The notes under the pieces: generated by a model
Database searches by the model: none
Told to the model about the DNA's origin: nothing
What the model saw: the letters and a program-made list of their open reading frames with translations, nothing else
Program-made: the position numbers and the translations under genes
DNA from: Cytidiella melzeri
Lineage: Eukaryota; Basidiomycota; Agaricomycetes; Polyporales; Irpicaceae
Reading direction: 5' to 3'
DNA: 20,064 nucleotides
Assembly (NCBI GenBank): GCA_022592445.1
Contig: JABYQR010000559.1
Span: 1-20,064, forward strand
Part shown: in pieces, positions 1 to 10,007 of the stretch
How positions within the stretch are numbered: the first letter of the stretch is position 1
Layout of the letters: every line of letters begins with the position of its first letter

Positions 1-124
1 CAGACCCTCGGGGCCCGCGCGTGCTTTTTGATTTGCCTTTTTCTTCCCAAAACAGCACACGCGCGCATCTGCCTTTTTAGGAACGCAGTGACTGGCCTCG
101 AGAGGTCTGGGTACGAGACTAATA

Positions 125-1448
125 ATGGATGATGTTCAGCGTAAACAATCTGAAGTGAGTGCGCTTTCAATATTCGCACGACCAGGTGATGTATCTGTAA
201 CGTTGACTGCCACAGATTCCCAAGTGCTTTGCGCTATCTATGCTAGCGAAGATCGACAGTGGCCAATTATCCAAAACGGAGGCGGCCTGGGCTACTGGCA
301 CTGTCCTGTGAGTCGATCCAGACTACTTAGAACACTCGACGATGGCAGGCTTACAGAACCACTTTTAGTGCTGGTGGCTCCGGAACAGTAAGTACCAACA
401 CGCTAGCCATTCGTACAAATCAAGTAGACACATAAATACTCCTAGTCTCCTGAAATGCTCGGCGTGTTTGTCCTCGCGATGGCTTTATATCCAGAGATCA
501 TGCGGCGCGCACAAGCCGACATCGATGCTCTCGTGGGACGAGATCGAATGCCTAACTTTGGAGATTGGGAGCACCTGTCATACATCCATGCAATCGTGAA
601 AAGGGCTCTGCGTTGGAAGACGGTAGTTCCTATAGGTCAGTGCTACCAGATTCTCCATCGAGTGAGTTCAACTCACAAACCACAGGTGTACCACATCGAA
701 ATACGGAGATTTTTTGTACCATCTTTCGGCTTCCGTCGTCTTACTATTCACCTCATTTCAGGACGATCGGTACAAGGGTTGCCTAATTCCAAAGGGTGAT
801 TTTGGTTATCCTGGTCACGCCTACAGTCGTTGACAATGTATCACTTTGGCAGGAAGCACCACCATTCCCAACATCTGGTACGTACTACATGTGTATGTAT
901 ATCCATCCGTTCACGAACACCACAGGGGAATGCATCTCGACCCCACCGAATATCCTGAACCGAAATCGTTCAACCCAGACCGCTTTCTAGACGACAGCTG
1001 GAGGCTTAAATTTTTCTCTTCCGAGACGCACGGCCAAGACATCATTCGTTTGGCTTTGGGAAACGGTCAGCTTCTTTGCGATGTACAATACCGCAGCACA
1101 CTCACTCACTCTCTCGCTCGCTCATCCACAGAACTTGTCCTGGTGTGCACGTTGCTAACCAGGCACTCTTCCTCGACGTTGCCTCGTTGCTCTGTGCTTT
1201 CAGCATCAAAAATCCCGTCGACTTACGAGGTAATCCAGTGGAAGCACCGGATTCGGTGGTCTACGATCACGGGATCTTGCTGTGAGTATGCTTTCTCCAC
1301 AGCCAACTCAAATGTGCTGATATACACTGGATGCCCATGATCTTGACGTGCTAGCATGCCTAGGATGTTTAATTGCACGTTCACGCCGAGGAACGGTAGC
1401 GTTTTGAACGTGGTCGAGTTGGAAAATGCCAAGAGAGCGAAAGGCTGA
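125..1448 (+). pseudogene. Cytochrome P450 monooxygenase, 5'-incomplete, broken reading frame
   Basis: Heme-thiolate monooxygenase of the microsomal fungal P450 type; substrate unknown. Exons I can splice: ..-154, 216-307, 357-387, 446-635, 686-715, 762-795, 853-877, 926-1065, 1132-1281, 1355-1448, with nine GT..AG introns of 46-73 nt. They give, in order, the I-helix (AGGSGTS, across the intron at 388-445), the J/K region (ALYPEIMRRAQADIDALVGR), GVPHRNTE, the PERF-like FNPDRFL, the heme loop FGFGKRTCPG (split by the intron at 1066-1131, cysteine present) and the C-terminal FTPRNGS, ending at TGA 1446-1448. Defects: the K-helix ExxR glutamate is arginine (AGG, 602-604); exon 686-715 leaves one extra T, giving a stop on splicing to 762; one base is missing in the T run near 1049. 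The N-terminal membrane anchor is not visible, and a TGA at 89-91 closes the frame upstream. It is a pseudogene, or partly a sequencing problem. Confidence 0.85.
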
Positions 1449-1569
1449 ACGACCGTCTATAATCGCCCAATAGGAGTTCTGGTACACGATCTATACGTGT
1501 GTGCGTCTGTGATGCCTTTTATAATCCGCATGGCTTGCGGACGGTGGTTTTCTGCTGGACACGTGCAGA

Positions 1570-2501
1570 CATGGAAGGGCGGTGCCATTGTGGCAATCCG
1601 AGTTGGCCGGTCAGAGGCAAATCAACAAGAGATACATCTGCAGCCTGAGTTCGAGTTCCCTCACGAAATTCATCTCATGGGCGTACCGTATGCGGCATGT
1701 CAAATGAAAATACACCGTCACGTCACGTAAGATGTTGTCAATTTTCTTCATGTCTCAGACAACTGCTTGTGGCTGATAGTTGCAATCTTCCAGAGATGCA
1801 ATTTATTCCGTGGCTATGGTATGTACTCAAACATTCTCCAAGCAACCAACAGAAACATTGGCGGTGCCGCATGTTACAATACAGCCTGGGACAGCTCTGG
1901 TGGCGGCGTGGAGTTCATTTGCTATGTCCCATCCTTTTCTCCTGATTCCCCTATCGCAGATATACCTTCAGGAGTCAGCGATGGGTCGGACGTTTGGGTC
2001 GCGTCGAGTCTATCGGTAACAAACATCGCCTCGCGGGTCCAGTAACGTAACCAACGAAATTCATTCGTCATCGTCATCAAAGCAACAACCGGTTCACGTT
2101 CGATTTGATCTAAGTCAAAACGAATCGCAACCGATTGGCCTCGATGCGGCGGTGAGTGTCCCACTCAGCAATATTCTCCAAGCAACCAACGTGAACAATG
2201 GCTGCACAGCGATCTGGGACAGCTTTGGTGGCGACGTCGAGATCAATTGCCGTGCTCCACCTCCATATGCTCAACTCCCCTATTGTAGAATACCTGCCGG
2301 TGTCAGCGTTAGGACTTGATTATCCTGTCGTGTCTTGATGCTCTGGTTTGCAGGTCGCATCGGATTTGTTGGTGTTCCAGTAAATTGCGGCTCGCGGGTC
2401 CAGTACCGTGCCCACTGAGATCCACTCGTTCTCATCATTACACGCAAAAACCGATGCACACTCGACTTTGATAGAAACAGATTGCAACTAATTGCCGTGA
2501 G
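1570..2501 (+). pseudogene. Decayed coding sequence with an internal repeat, family not recognised
   Basis: I do not recognise the protein. Coding-like stretches shift frame. One (about 1795-2030) contains SNILQATN followed by an AWDSSGG segment. Another frame, open from 2020 to the TGA at 2317-2319, runs through RGSSNVTNEIHS, then again SNILQATN, then IWDSFGGDVEINC. The same amino-acid pattern therefore occurs twice, with breaks between and inside the copies: frame change near 2030, TGA at 2317, further stops after 2375. A possible intron lies at 1727-1793 (GTAAGA..CCAG). Upstream, 1570-1725 holds another open stretch ending in EFPHEIHLMG, whose 11-nt core at 1663-1673 recurs at 2054-2064; it could be the end of a third, older copy. 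It may be a dead gene for a repeat-domain protein, or a live gene whose introns I have not solved. Confidence 0.4.
1834..2501 (+). repeat. Diverged tandem duplication, two copies of about 310-360 bp
   Basis: Copy A is about 1834-2145 and copy B about 2174-2501. A shared block (TTCTCCAAGCAACCAAC) starts at 1834 and 2174, offset 340. A second shared block (TCGCGGGTCCAGTA) starts at 2031 and 2392, offset 361. The change in offset shows about 20 bp extra in copy B around 2311-2352, where an intron-like insertion ending in TTTGCAG is seen. The copies also share encoded peptides, so the duplication was of coding sequence. Confidence 0.75.
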
Positions 2502-2569
2502 CAGTGCAAAAGTGTTTCAAGTCTTAGGAGGTAGAGGCTGTCCCCCAACAACGCGGGAAGACCACAAGA

Positions 2570-2578
2570 TATAAAAAG
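2570..2578 (+). promoter_or_regulatory. TATA box of the small secreted-protein gene
   Basis: TATAAAAAG lies about 30 nt before a pyrimidine-rich stretch (about 2595-2615) that suits a transcription start. Downstream come a 5'UTR intron and the ATG at 2743, all in consistent spacing. Confidence 0.55.
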
Positions 2579-2628
2579 CTCGCCACCATCCTTGTAGCTC
2601 AGCATCCTCCATCCTCCAGCGCTGGTCG

Positions 2629-2694
2629 GTAAGTACTGCTTCAATGCCCGTGTCACACTCGCTTTGGGTCATCATGCTGAGAATGCTCTTACAG
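2629..2694 (+). other. Probable 5'UTR intron (66 nt)
   Basis: GTAAGT donor at 2629 and CTTACAG acceptor ending at 2694. The length is typical of this window. Removing it also removes the in-frame upstream ATGs at 2644 and 2674 and the one at 2683, leaving the ATG at 2743 as the first start codon after the TATA box. Confidence 0.55.
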
Positions 2695-2742
2695 CTTGCA
2701 GTCCCACTGTACTTTCAAGAGAGACACCCTTCCCATACCATT

Positions 2743-3300
2743 ATGCAGCTCTCGACCTCTCACATCTTGTTTGCCGCTATCGCCACCGGCTCATTTCATA
2801 TGGTGACTGCGTCTGTCATCCCCGGGCCATACAGTGGCACAGATATCACAGGACCCTTCCAATATCAAGCTCTGTCCAGCCATAACTTGAACCTCTTGGA
2901 GGCACGGGGTGGCAATAGGCCTCAAAAAACATCACAAGGGCTTGCCGAAAAGCCAGGTGACTTTCCCACTGGTCTGCATGTCTCTCATCACAATGATCTC
3001 ACATTATGGTTAGAGCAGATGACATTGGAAGACGTAACAGTCTACCTTGGGTCATTCAAAACTGAAACGGTCGATAAAGTGTGGAAAGATGTAGCAGGGT
3101 GCGCTCATTTGAGAGACTGCTTACCCCACTTGCCAATCCCGAATGAGCGCGGATACTGGCTTGAGCGGGTCATTTACCGTTGCCTGGAGCTTCAGCATGA
3201 AACCTCCAAATCCAAAGAATTTTCGCTGACTTACCAAGATTTCCAAAGTTGGTTGGAAAAGCAACAGGGGGAAACTAATGTGCGAAATATCCATGCATGA
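2743..3300 (+). CDS. Small secreted protein, 185 aa, unknown family
   Basis: I do not recognise a family. The frame is open from 2644, but I choose the ATG at 2743: it starts a classic signal peptide (MQLSTSHILFAAIATGSF, then a likely cleavage after the ATAS/TAS region near residue 24), and the earlier ATGs fall in a probable 5'UTR intron. The mature part is about 160 residues, with no second membrane segment. It has a polar, glycine-containing N-terminal stretch (about residues 45-65) and then a helical, Trp/Leu-rich C-terminal part with segments such as LTLWLEQMTLEDV, VWKDVAG and YWLERVIYRCLEL, and three cysteines. No introns are apparent in the coding part. The gene has its own TATA box and converges on the RhoGEF gene. 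A secreted or effector-like role is possible but is only inferred from the signal peptide. Confidence 0.7.
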   Translation: MQLSTSHILFAAIATGSFHMVTASVIPGPYSGTDITGPFQYQALSSHNLNLLEARGGNRPQKTSQGLAEKPGDFPTGLHVSHHNDLTLWLEQMTLEDVTVYLGSFKTETVDKVWKDVAGCAHLRDCLPHLPIPNERGYWLERVIYRCLELQHETSKSKEFSLTYQDFQSWLEKQQGETNVRNIHA

Positions 3301-3332
3301 AAGCACGACACCCTGACTATGAAATGGACTAC

Positions 3333-3338
3333 AATAAA
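3333..3338 (+). terminator. Polyadenylation signal candidate
   Basis: AATAAA 33 nt after the stop codon of the secreted-protein gene. A second AATAAA lies at 3521-3526. The convergent interval 3301-3766 otherwise shows only AT-rich sequence (for example an AT alternation near 3611-3620) and no gene. Confidence 0.4.
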
Positions 3339-3766
3339 CATGTACTGCTTGGTATTAAAGTACGGTGTATCAGTACGTATAAGTACTACATACATCAGTC
3401 AGAAATCACAGTATCAGTTGTCGATGCATGCACGCAATATGGCTCGAAGTCGATGAACTGCATAAATGGCCGAACTTAGGGTTGAACGTTGGATGTCGAG
3501 CCCAGGGCTTATAGCAGGTCAATAAACACGGTTCAGTATATACGACTCAGATGCAAGATGTAAATCAGCGGGTACTATGATAACAATGCAGAGATACAAA
3601 TGCGTGTAGGATATATATATGATATGCAATGAAAGAAGAAGAAAGGACACGCAGAACGCGGAGCAAAAGAAGGATCAATGCATGAATCCAACTCGGCAGA
3701 AAAACAACATTGGGGGTGGAGGACTAAGGAGAGCGAAGTAAGAAGGAAGCAACAGAGGAGCGTATA

Positions 3767-6700
3767 TCAAACACGGATCTGTACTCTCATAATTCGATCA
3801 TCCGAGACCATGAGAATCTCTTCCCGGCCTGTCGATGCCCCGCTGCGGAGCTGATGAGGGCTGGGATACGGCGAGCTATGTCCATTCTGCTGCAAAGACG
3901 TTCGGCTGCCGCTGTAACCATTGGCAGGCGGAGTGCTGTACTGGTTATATCCACCGTAGGGCTGATACGGGCTGTAGAGCTGCGACGAGTTCGTGGCTGA
4001 CGGTGGTGTGTCCGCAAATAGAAGTCGTAGGTTGTTGCCTTGGATGATCTGGGATATCGAAGACGTCAAGACGTTCCGGATTTCAACAAAGGTCGGCTCA
4101 AACGCGAGAATGTAAGGGTAGTGGAGGGCTACGTCCCGGCAAGCAATGTTAAGGAAGAGAGGGCGAGAAATGGACAGAGAGGCATACCAAAACCGGCAGG
4201 GCTTCCCTCCCAATATATCATGAACTCTTTTCTTGATCGCCATCCCGTTTTGTTGACGTAGAAAGCAAATTCTGGAAACAACCATTCAGCGATCAATGTT
4301 ATACTCCGACATGTTTCTCCCACCGTCATAGCATAACAAGAACTCGTTGTCAATGCGGAAGATAGCCATAGGACGCAGTCCTTCCTTTTTACGGACAAAC
4401 TCCAAAGATGTATCCGCAGGGTCAAGCAGACCTTGCGTATCAAGTGTCTCCAAGTCGACAATCTCGAAGCCGTTTGTGCATCCGATACAAAGTCTGGTCT
4501 TGAGAAAGTGGATAGAGCTCGACTGAACCGGAATATAGAATTCCTGCAAGAGATGTCAACAGAACTATCATCGTAGAAAATGTCGATCGTTGCTCGTACC
4601 TTGACAGGACGAAGAGTATCATTACCGCCCTGGAGGATCTTCTTGAACGTCGGTTTGTTCTTGCCTCTCGTTTGCGTGTCAATAGGTTCAAGCGCCTTGA
4701 TCGTGCTAGACAGAACGCTAGCCTTTACGACGCACACAAGAGTCTTGCCCAGACAAATCCCGGCCTTGAAGAACGAAATGTGAGACGCGATGCGCTTCGC
4801 TCGTTTCACTCCAGCCTGTGGGTCCCTGGGATCCAAAGCATCCAATGGGAACGTTACGACCACCCCCTCTAACATTGCCTTGTTGTCAAAACCTGTCGAT
4901 ATAAACAAAGAAAGACATAACAGGGCGCTCACCTGAAAGGACAATTAAAAGCTGATAATCCTCGAGGACATCTACCTGTGTAACATCCGCGAGAGCAAGG
5001 ACTTTCATCGGTTCACGATGCGGCTCCCACAGGTTGGATATATACACGCCGTCAATAGTGCCATAGACAGCCCGACGGCCTTGGGCTGACGAAATGTTCA
5101 AAATTGAGAGTCATCCGCAGACAAGAAAAGAGAATAAGCAATCTCAGGAGACATACCGAACGGTGCAGCGCAATTCACCCGATTGCTACCAACGAAAAAC
5201 CCCTCACTCAAAGTCACAGTCTCGAAGAACTGACTCCGTTCCCTCATAAGTTCCTGCTGCCGAGTGATATGCTCCACCCATTTCCGCTGGCTCACGTAGG
5301 TACTGGCCCATAGCGTCATCTGGTAGTACTTGCGTCCCAGATGAACAAACGTAATTGAGTATCCACCCTTAGCTTCTTTGATAGGTATGACAGGTGCGTG
5401 AGGCAGATTCCTAGACAAGATCGCCTTGTTACGAGGCGTGCTCTTCGACGACGGGTCCTCGTCGGGGGCAGAGACGAGAAGAAGCTCCAAAGGAATCGGC
5501 TGCATACATGTGAAGGTATTCATGAGACTAAAAAAATCCCCCTCGCACCCAACAAAGGACTTACCCGACGATACACTTTATACTGTTCCGTCTTCGTCTT
5601 CTGTTTCACCATCAGCAAAGCATGATCAAAGAGGAACACGACCAATTCGGCGCTATCTCCCTGAGCACCGCCACGCTTCTTCAATGCTCCCTTGTACACC
5701 AACTCACGACCTTCTTCTCGCAGACGTAGATCCTACACAAAACTTAAAAGCAAACAACGGCTAGAGTCACGGCACTCACAACTTGCTCGCCAGCTCGGAA
5801 CACGAGCTGCTGGTCGAGCTGCAGCAGATTAAACCGGTTCTCTGCCTTCCCTGTCTCGGCATTGACTGCCCTGAGGAACCCGCGGACGATCTCAATCGCC
5901 TTTGGCAGCACCAGCTTATCCGGACTGTCCTCCGGGGTGTGTTTGAGGACAGCTTCGAGAAGAAGCGGATACCTGGCAAGCCGAGTAGTCGGCTTCGTCA
6001 AGTAACCGTTAAGCTCAAGCTTGCGGGACTCGGGCCTCCGCTCGACCTCCTAAGATCAGCCACAAACAAATAATCGCCGTCAATCCAAAGGTGCCGAAAG
6101 CGCGAAGCTGTGGAAGAGAAACGAACCTCGACAAACTGGGCAAACGCCGGATTCGAGCTCTTCTCCTTCTCAAACTCGAACTTGCCATACAGCTGGTGCG
6201 CGCCGTAATCGACAAATGGTCCAAAATTCGGCACAGCGTCCAGCAGAATGTCCCCAATCTGCTCAACGACCGCATACGACTTCTGACGCTTGTTGAGTGC
6301 GTCGCGGAGTTTCGTGTTCACAGAGATGATGTCGTGAATGTTCCAAAACACTTGCTCCAAAAAGTCCGTACGTCGTGGTTCTGGAATGATGTCTGATTCT
6401 CGCAGAGGCTTCATCCACAACTGGTTTTGGAGAACATTGTTCAGTAGGAGCCTCGCAACGGAAACAATTCAGAGTTGAACTCACATCACGTAGATATTCC
6501 ATATCCCGAACGAAGTCCCGTTCAGTATACATGACTTCATTGATAGCCTCTTGCCGCTTTTTCTCCTGGTCCGACACGCTGTCGACAACAGCCTGAGATA
6601 CTGAATGAATCCACAACGTCCCCGGTTCCTACATGCAACGTCAACGTCCATGCCTTCAAACAATCTCAAAGTGAACGCACGATAAGCTCCCCAAGACTCT

Positions 6701-8588
6701 CCTTGCTCATCTGCTTCTTCAGCCCCGGCTGCAACTTCATATTCAGACGCGCTTGTTGCTCCAGCCGTCTAGGACATGCTATCGAATAGCACAGCTTGTC
6801 CCTGGAACATGTTGGCGAATAACAGTCCGTGAGCAGGGTGAAAACACCCGAAGGCAACGGAATCTCATCAGACGAGATGGAGCCTCGACGCGGACGACCT
6901 GCCGGCGACCTCAACGAGTCGGGAGGGGAAGGCGATCCATCACGCTGGCCGTTTTCTAACCCAGACTCGGCTGAGCCCCCCGGGCTTTGCTTGACAAAAA
7001 CAGTCGCTTCTCCCTCCGCACCTCCGTCCATTAATGGATCTGCAGGCGCTTTTTCGACCGCATCCGGGGACCCATCCCCATAATACTCGCCCAGCTCTCC
7101 ACTGACAAACGGGCTGGGAAGCTTCGTGGGAAACTGGTACAAATCCGTGACGGTGTCCCGCAGCCGGTGATCATACGTGACTGCATGAAAAAACTTTTGC
7201 GCGTCCAGCGCGCGACCGAGCAACAGCGCTAGGTTGCGGTCAGTCGTCTTGATAATAGAGGCAATCTTGTCCACGGCTTCGCGTCCGTTGAAAGCGTCCT
7301 TGTACGTCAGTCCATCCTTGACCTGGTCCGCAAGAACCACGGAATCCTTCAGCGCCTGGCCGACCCGGGATAGCAAAGCGGGGTACACGACCGGAGCCCG
7401 CTTCTTGCGTCGAGGAGGATTGGATTCGGCCGATTCGCGCCACGATGAAGGTATGTTCTGTTTAGGTGGCCGGTACCCGCTTTCAAGCATGGCACGTCTC
7501 TGTGGGGTGACGGTCGCTGACATGGACCGCGAACGATCTTGAACAGACCGCTCTCGTCTTGCTCCTGGGCCAGGCAGCGTCTTGTACGATTCGGAAGAAC
7601 GCCTCCCAGACGTATACCCTGATGGGGGAGTAAGCGCATAGGAAGAGCTGGTGGGTGAGTGTTCAACAAGAGTCGAGGATGCAGGCGAGTTGCTGATAGG
7701 TGCTGTGTTCACTGCAGTGTCGAGCTGAAGTGGGTAAGGACCTGCAGAGCTCGAGGCTATGGGTTGTTCAGGGATCGGACTGAAGGTAGAGGCGGAAGGA
7801 AGTCGATTCCTCAGACTATTTGGCTGCGAGTACGGCGCAGGCCCTCTTTGCTGTTGCTGACTGAAAGTCTCGTAGTGAAGTCCTTCGGGGATGTCACCTA
7901 ACATCGTGCTTTCGAAGTCAATCCCCAATCGTCCGTCGTCTTCATCGATATCTAGACCGACACGAGGTGAATCTACTGTGAGTGCATGACGATCAGTAGG
8001 GGGTGTGTGGTGCTGGTAAGTAGGGTGATTGGCGTAAACTTGGGCTTGATAGGCCTGTGCAGGTGTGAGGCCTGTACTGGTCAAAGCTGCGAGGTTCGGG
8101 TCTGGAGGCTCTTCGGGCAAAGGTGTGATGATTCCTGTCGAGCGACCAACAGATCTCGCGCGGCTTGTCGTCGACGGGGGTCTGAGAGACTGGGTGCTGG
8201 TACGGGTATAATTTGATGGCGGTGTTGGTGGTAGATAGGGATGCTGGGAGGTCTGTTGCGGCGGATAGTATTGTTGTGGGTATACGCTGGGAGGGGACGC
8301 GTAGTTGACCGAGGGTGCTCTAGTCGAGCTGTGCGACGTGCGACGACCGAGAGATGCGGCAAAGCGTTCATCTGTGGGAGGGTATTGGTAGGGAGACTGG
8401 CCGTAAGGATCGTAAGAGTTTTGAGGCGGTGGGTGGTGGTGGGAGGCACTGGGTCTGCCAAAGATAGACTCGTATGCAGCGTTGCGCTTGTCTGGCTGTG
8501 CGCGGGGCCCTAGAGGCTTTTCCATTGTGAAGAGGGCCGTGGAGGACGAGGACGACGGCAAGGTCGTGGTGGGAGACTTCAAAATCAA
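3767..8588 (-). CDS. ROM2: Rho1 guanine-nucleotide exchange factor, DEP-DH-PH-CNH (ROM2/Rgf type)
   Basis: Activates Rho1-type GTPases in cell-wall integrity signalling at the plasma membrane (family knowledge). Exons, reverse strand: 8588-6681, 6628-6485, 6420-6127, 6049-5780, 5732-5565, 5499-5157, 5085-4933, 4892-4600, 4543-4324, 4271-4188, 4128-3767. Ten GT..AG introns of 40-77 nt leave 4239 nt in one frame, 1412 aa. Residues 1-400 are a low-complexity Pro/Ser/Gln/Tyr-rich region. DEP is about 402-487. A conserved block GVFTLLTDCYSPTC follows at 581-594. DH is about 657-850 (EVMYTERDFVRDMEYL; LNGYLTKPTTRLARYPLLLE). PH is about 880-1012. CNH (citron homology) is about 1033-1320, with VYGTIDGVYIS and ALHYPYILAFEPTFVEIR. 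The tail is Ser/Tyr/Pro-rich and ends with GREEILMVSDDRIMRVQ. Nothing is broken. The start could instead be Met22 (8525). Length and domain order match fungal ROM2/Rgf1 proteins. Confidence 0.96.
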
Positions 8589-8620
8589 GAGAAGCGCGCG
8601 TTCCGCCGGTGGTACTTAGC

Positions 8621-8742
8621 CTGTTGCGCAAGCTGCCTTTACCCCGCTTGACACAAAACCACAACGTTCGATGTGCAGTCACCCAAGATACTCTCAAAGG
8701 CAAGCCAATTATACAAAATCACTAGAAACACACCAACTTACA
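8621..8742 (-). other. Possible 5'UTR intron of the RhoGEF gene
   Basis: On the - strand a GTAAGT donor (8742-8737) is followed by CAG acceptors ending at 8621 or 8633, just upstream of the RhoGEF start. At 110-122 nt it is longer than the other introns here, and no transcript supports it. Confidence 0.3.
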
Positions 8743-9556
8743 CTGTTTAGCGAGTCCTGTAGGTCGCTGACTGGGTGACCATATCCACTGGTCGCTGGAC
8801 CCCCGCAAATCACTAATGGTTGCAGGACGTGTTGACCTATGACGGTGGAGTTTCCTCAAGGTGGGTAAAGTAATTCTCCTGTTACTGACTGTTGCCAACG
8901 CGGCGCACTCCCATCCTCGTGTATCCCTATGCGATGTCAGCCTCTCCTCTCTCAACGAGGCAAATGTATTCAGAGGTGTACGTCACTCAGGCACTACCAG
9001 CACACGCCTTTGCGGCATTGGGTCCGTACACCAGTCTCAATATTCCCTCCATCATTCACACAGAGTGAAAACGTCGCACACGGCGCGGGCTAGCACGTAA
9101 CTTTGGGTCTATGACACAGGATACAACACATCATCAACCGGGCCTTTGCCAACTCTCCCCGACACCGTACAGATACTAGTGAGTGTGGGTTTTTCACGTG
9201 CCTCAAACAGATTACGCTGCAGATGTTCTCTTCATCGTCGGTTCACATTTCATCGGGTAGGCCAGCGCGGACGAACTGAACCGAGAGTCGACCGCAGCAT
9301 TATACTGCACCCCCCTGGCCTGCGCTGATACGGTGGTGCCAGCAACAAAGATTGAGCGAGGACGAGCATGTTTGCAAAAAGATTTTTGCTTGCTCAGGAG
9401 GCTGGATGTTGCTCCAAGACCAGAACTCCAGAATGTCTCCCATGTGAGTTATCCCCTGGGTTCCTCTGGGTACTGAGTTGTGCTGTGAATGTACACAATA
9501 AATAATACAAGCGCGCATTTGCTGTGACGATTTACTGACGATTGTGACGAACATTC
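8743..9556. other. Intergenic region, presumed RhoGEF promoter side
   Basis: I see no convincing gene here: the open frames are short and have no recognisable content. It presumably contains the RhoGEF promoter. The only motif I would point to is a CACGTG E-box at 9195-9200. The LINE insertion ends at 9557, so the host sequence between the two is about 0.8-0.95 kb. Confidence 0.5.
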
Positions 9557-9575
9557 TTTTTTTTTTTTTTTTTTT
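9557..9575 (-). repeat. Poly(A) tail of the LINE (T19 on the + strand)
   Basis: An uninterrupted run of 19 T, at the position where the 3' end of the minus-strand LINE is expected and immediately following its AATAA. This is the hallmark of target-primed reverse transcription. The unbroken run suggests a fairly recent insertion. Confidence 0.75.
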
Positions 9576-10007
9576 ATTATCTAAGTTGATAAAGGTCCGT
9601 GCGTAACGTAGTTACATGTGAGACCATAATCCGAAACCATGAAACGGCTGCCAGCGCCCGTCCCGATTGTGGGTTGTTTTATACAGTCCTCGGATGAGTG
9701 GTGTGGACCGGACAGCGAGGCAGTGGTGTTCAGGCACCGCCCAAGTGTCACAACCTATACTTGGCAGAAACAGAAAGGGAGACATAGACCCCCGGCCCCA
9801 TGTTGGCCTGCGGCTGTGAGTGCCCGCTGCAACTGCTACTTTCTGACGGTTTTTTCAGGACGGTTGAATGTGGTATGTCCTAGGCCTGATGACTTAGCCC
9901 CGTCTAAGCGCGTTGTCGCTACTACGCAGAAAGAGAAAATAACCCCCCCTCCGTTGAAGAAACAAAACATTCACCAACATGCCAGGTCATGGCACACAAA
10001 AGCCCTT

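Noticed and set aside
125..391. 88-codon gene at the window start
   Set aside because: Only its first ten codons are P450 exon; after the donor at 155 it runs through intron and out-of-frame exon sequence.
455..799. Stand-alone 114-codon gene
   Set aside because: It is a P450 exon (446-635) read on through the intron at 636-685; the P450 exon structure explains it.
2644..2742. Upstream in-frame start for the secreted protein
   Set aside because: The ATGs at 2644, 2674 and 2683 lie in a probable 5'UTR intron, and starting at 2743 gives a proper signal peptide at the N-terminus.
8081..8461. 126-codon - strand ORF and similar ORFs inside the RhoGEF first exon
   Set aside because: Alternative-frame shadows of the Pro/Ser/Gln-rich N-terminal coding region of the RhoGEF.
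9557..9575. Poly(T) as a promoter element of the RhoGEF gene
   Set aside because: Better explained as the A-tail of the minus-strand LINE, being directly at the end of its 3'UTR after AATAA.
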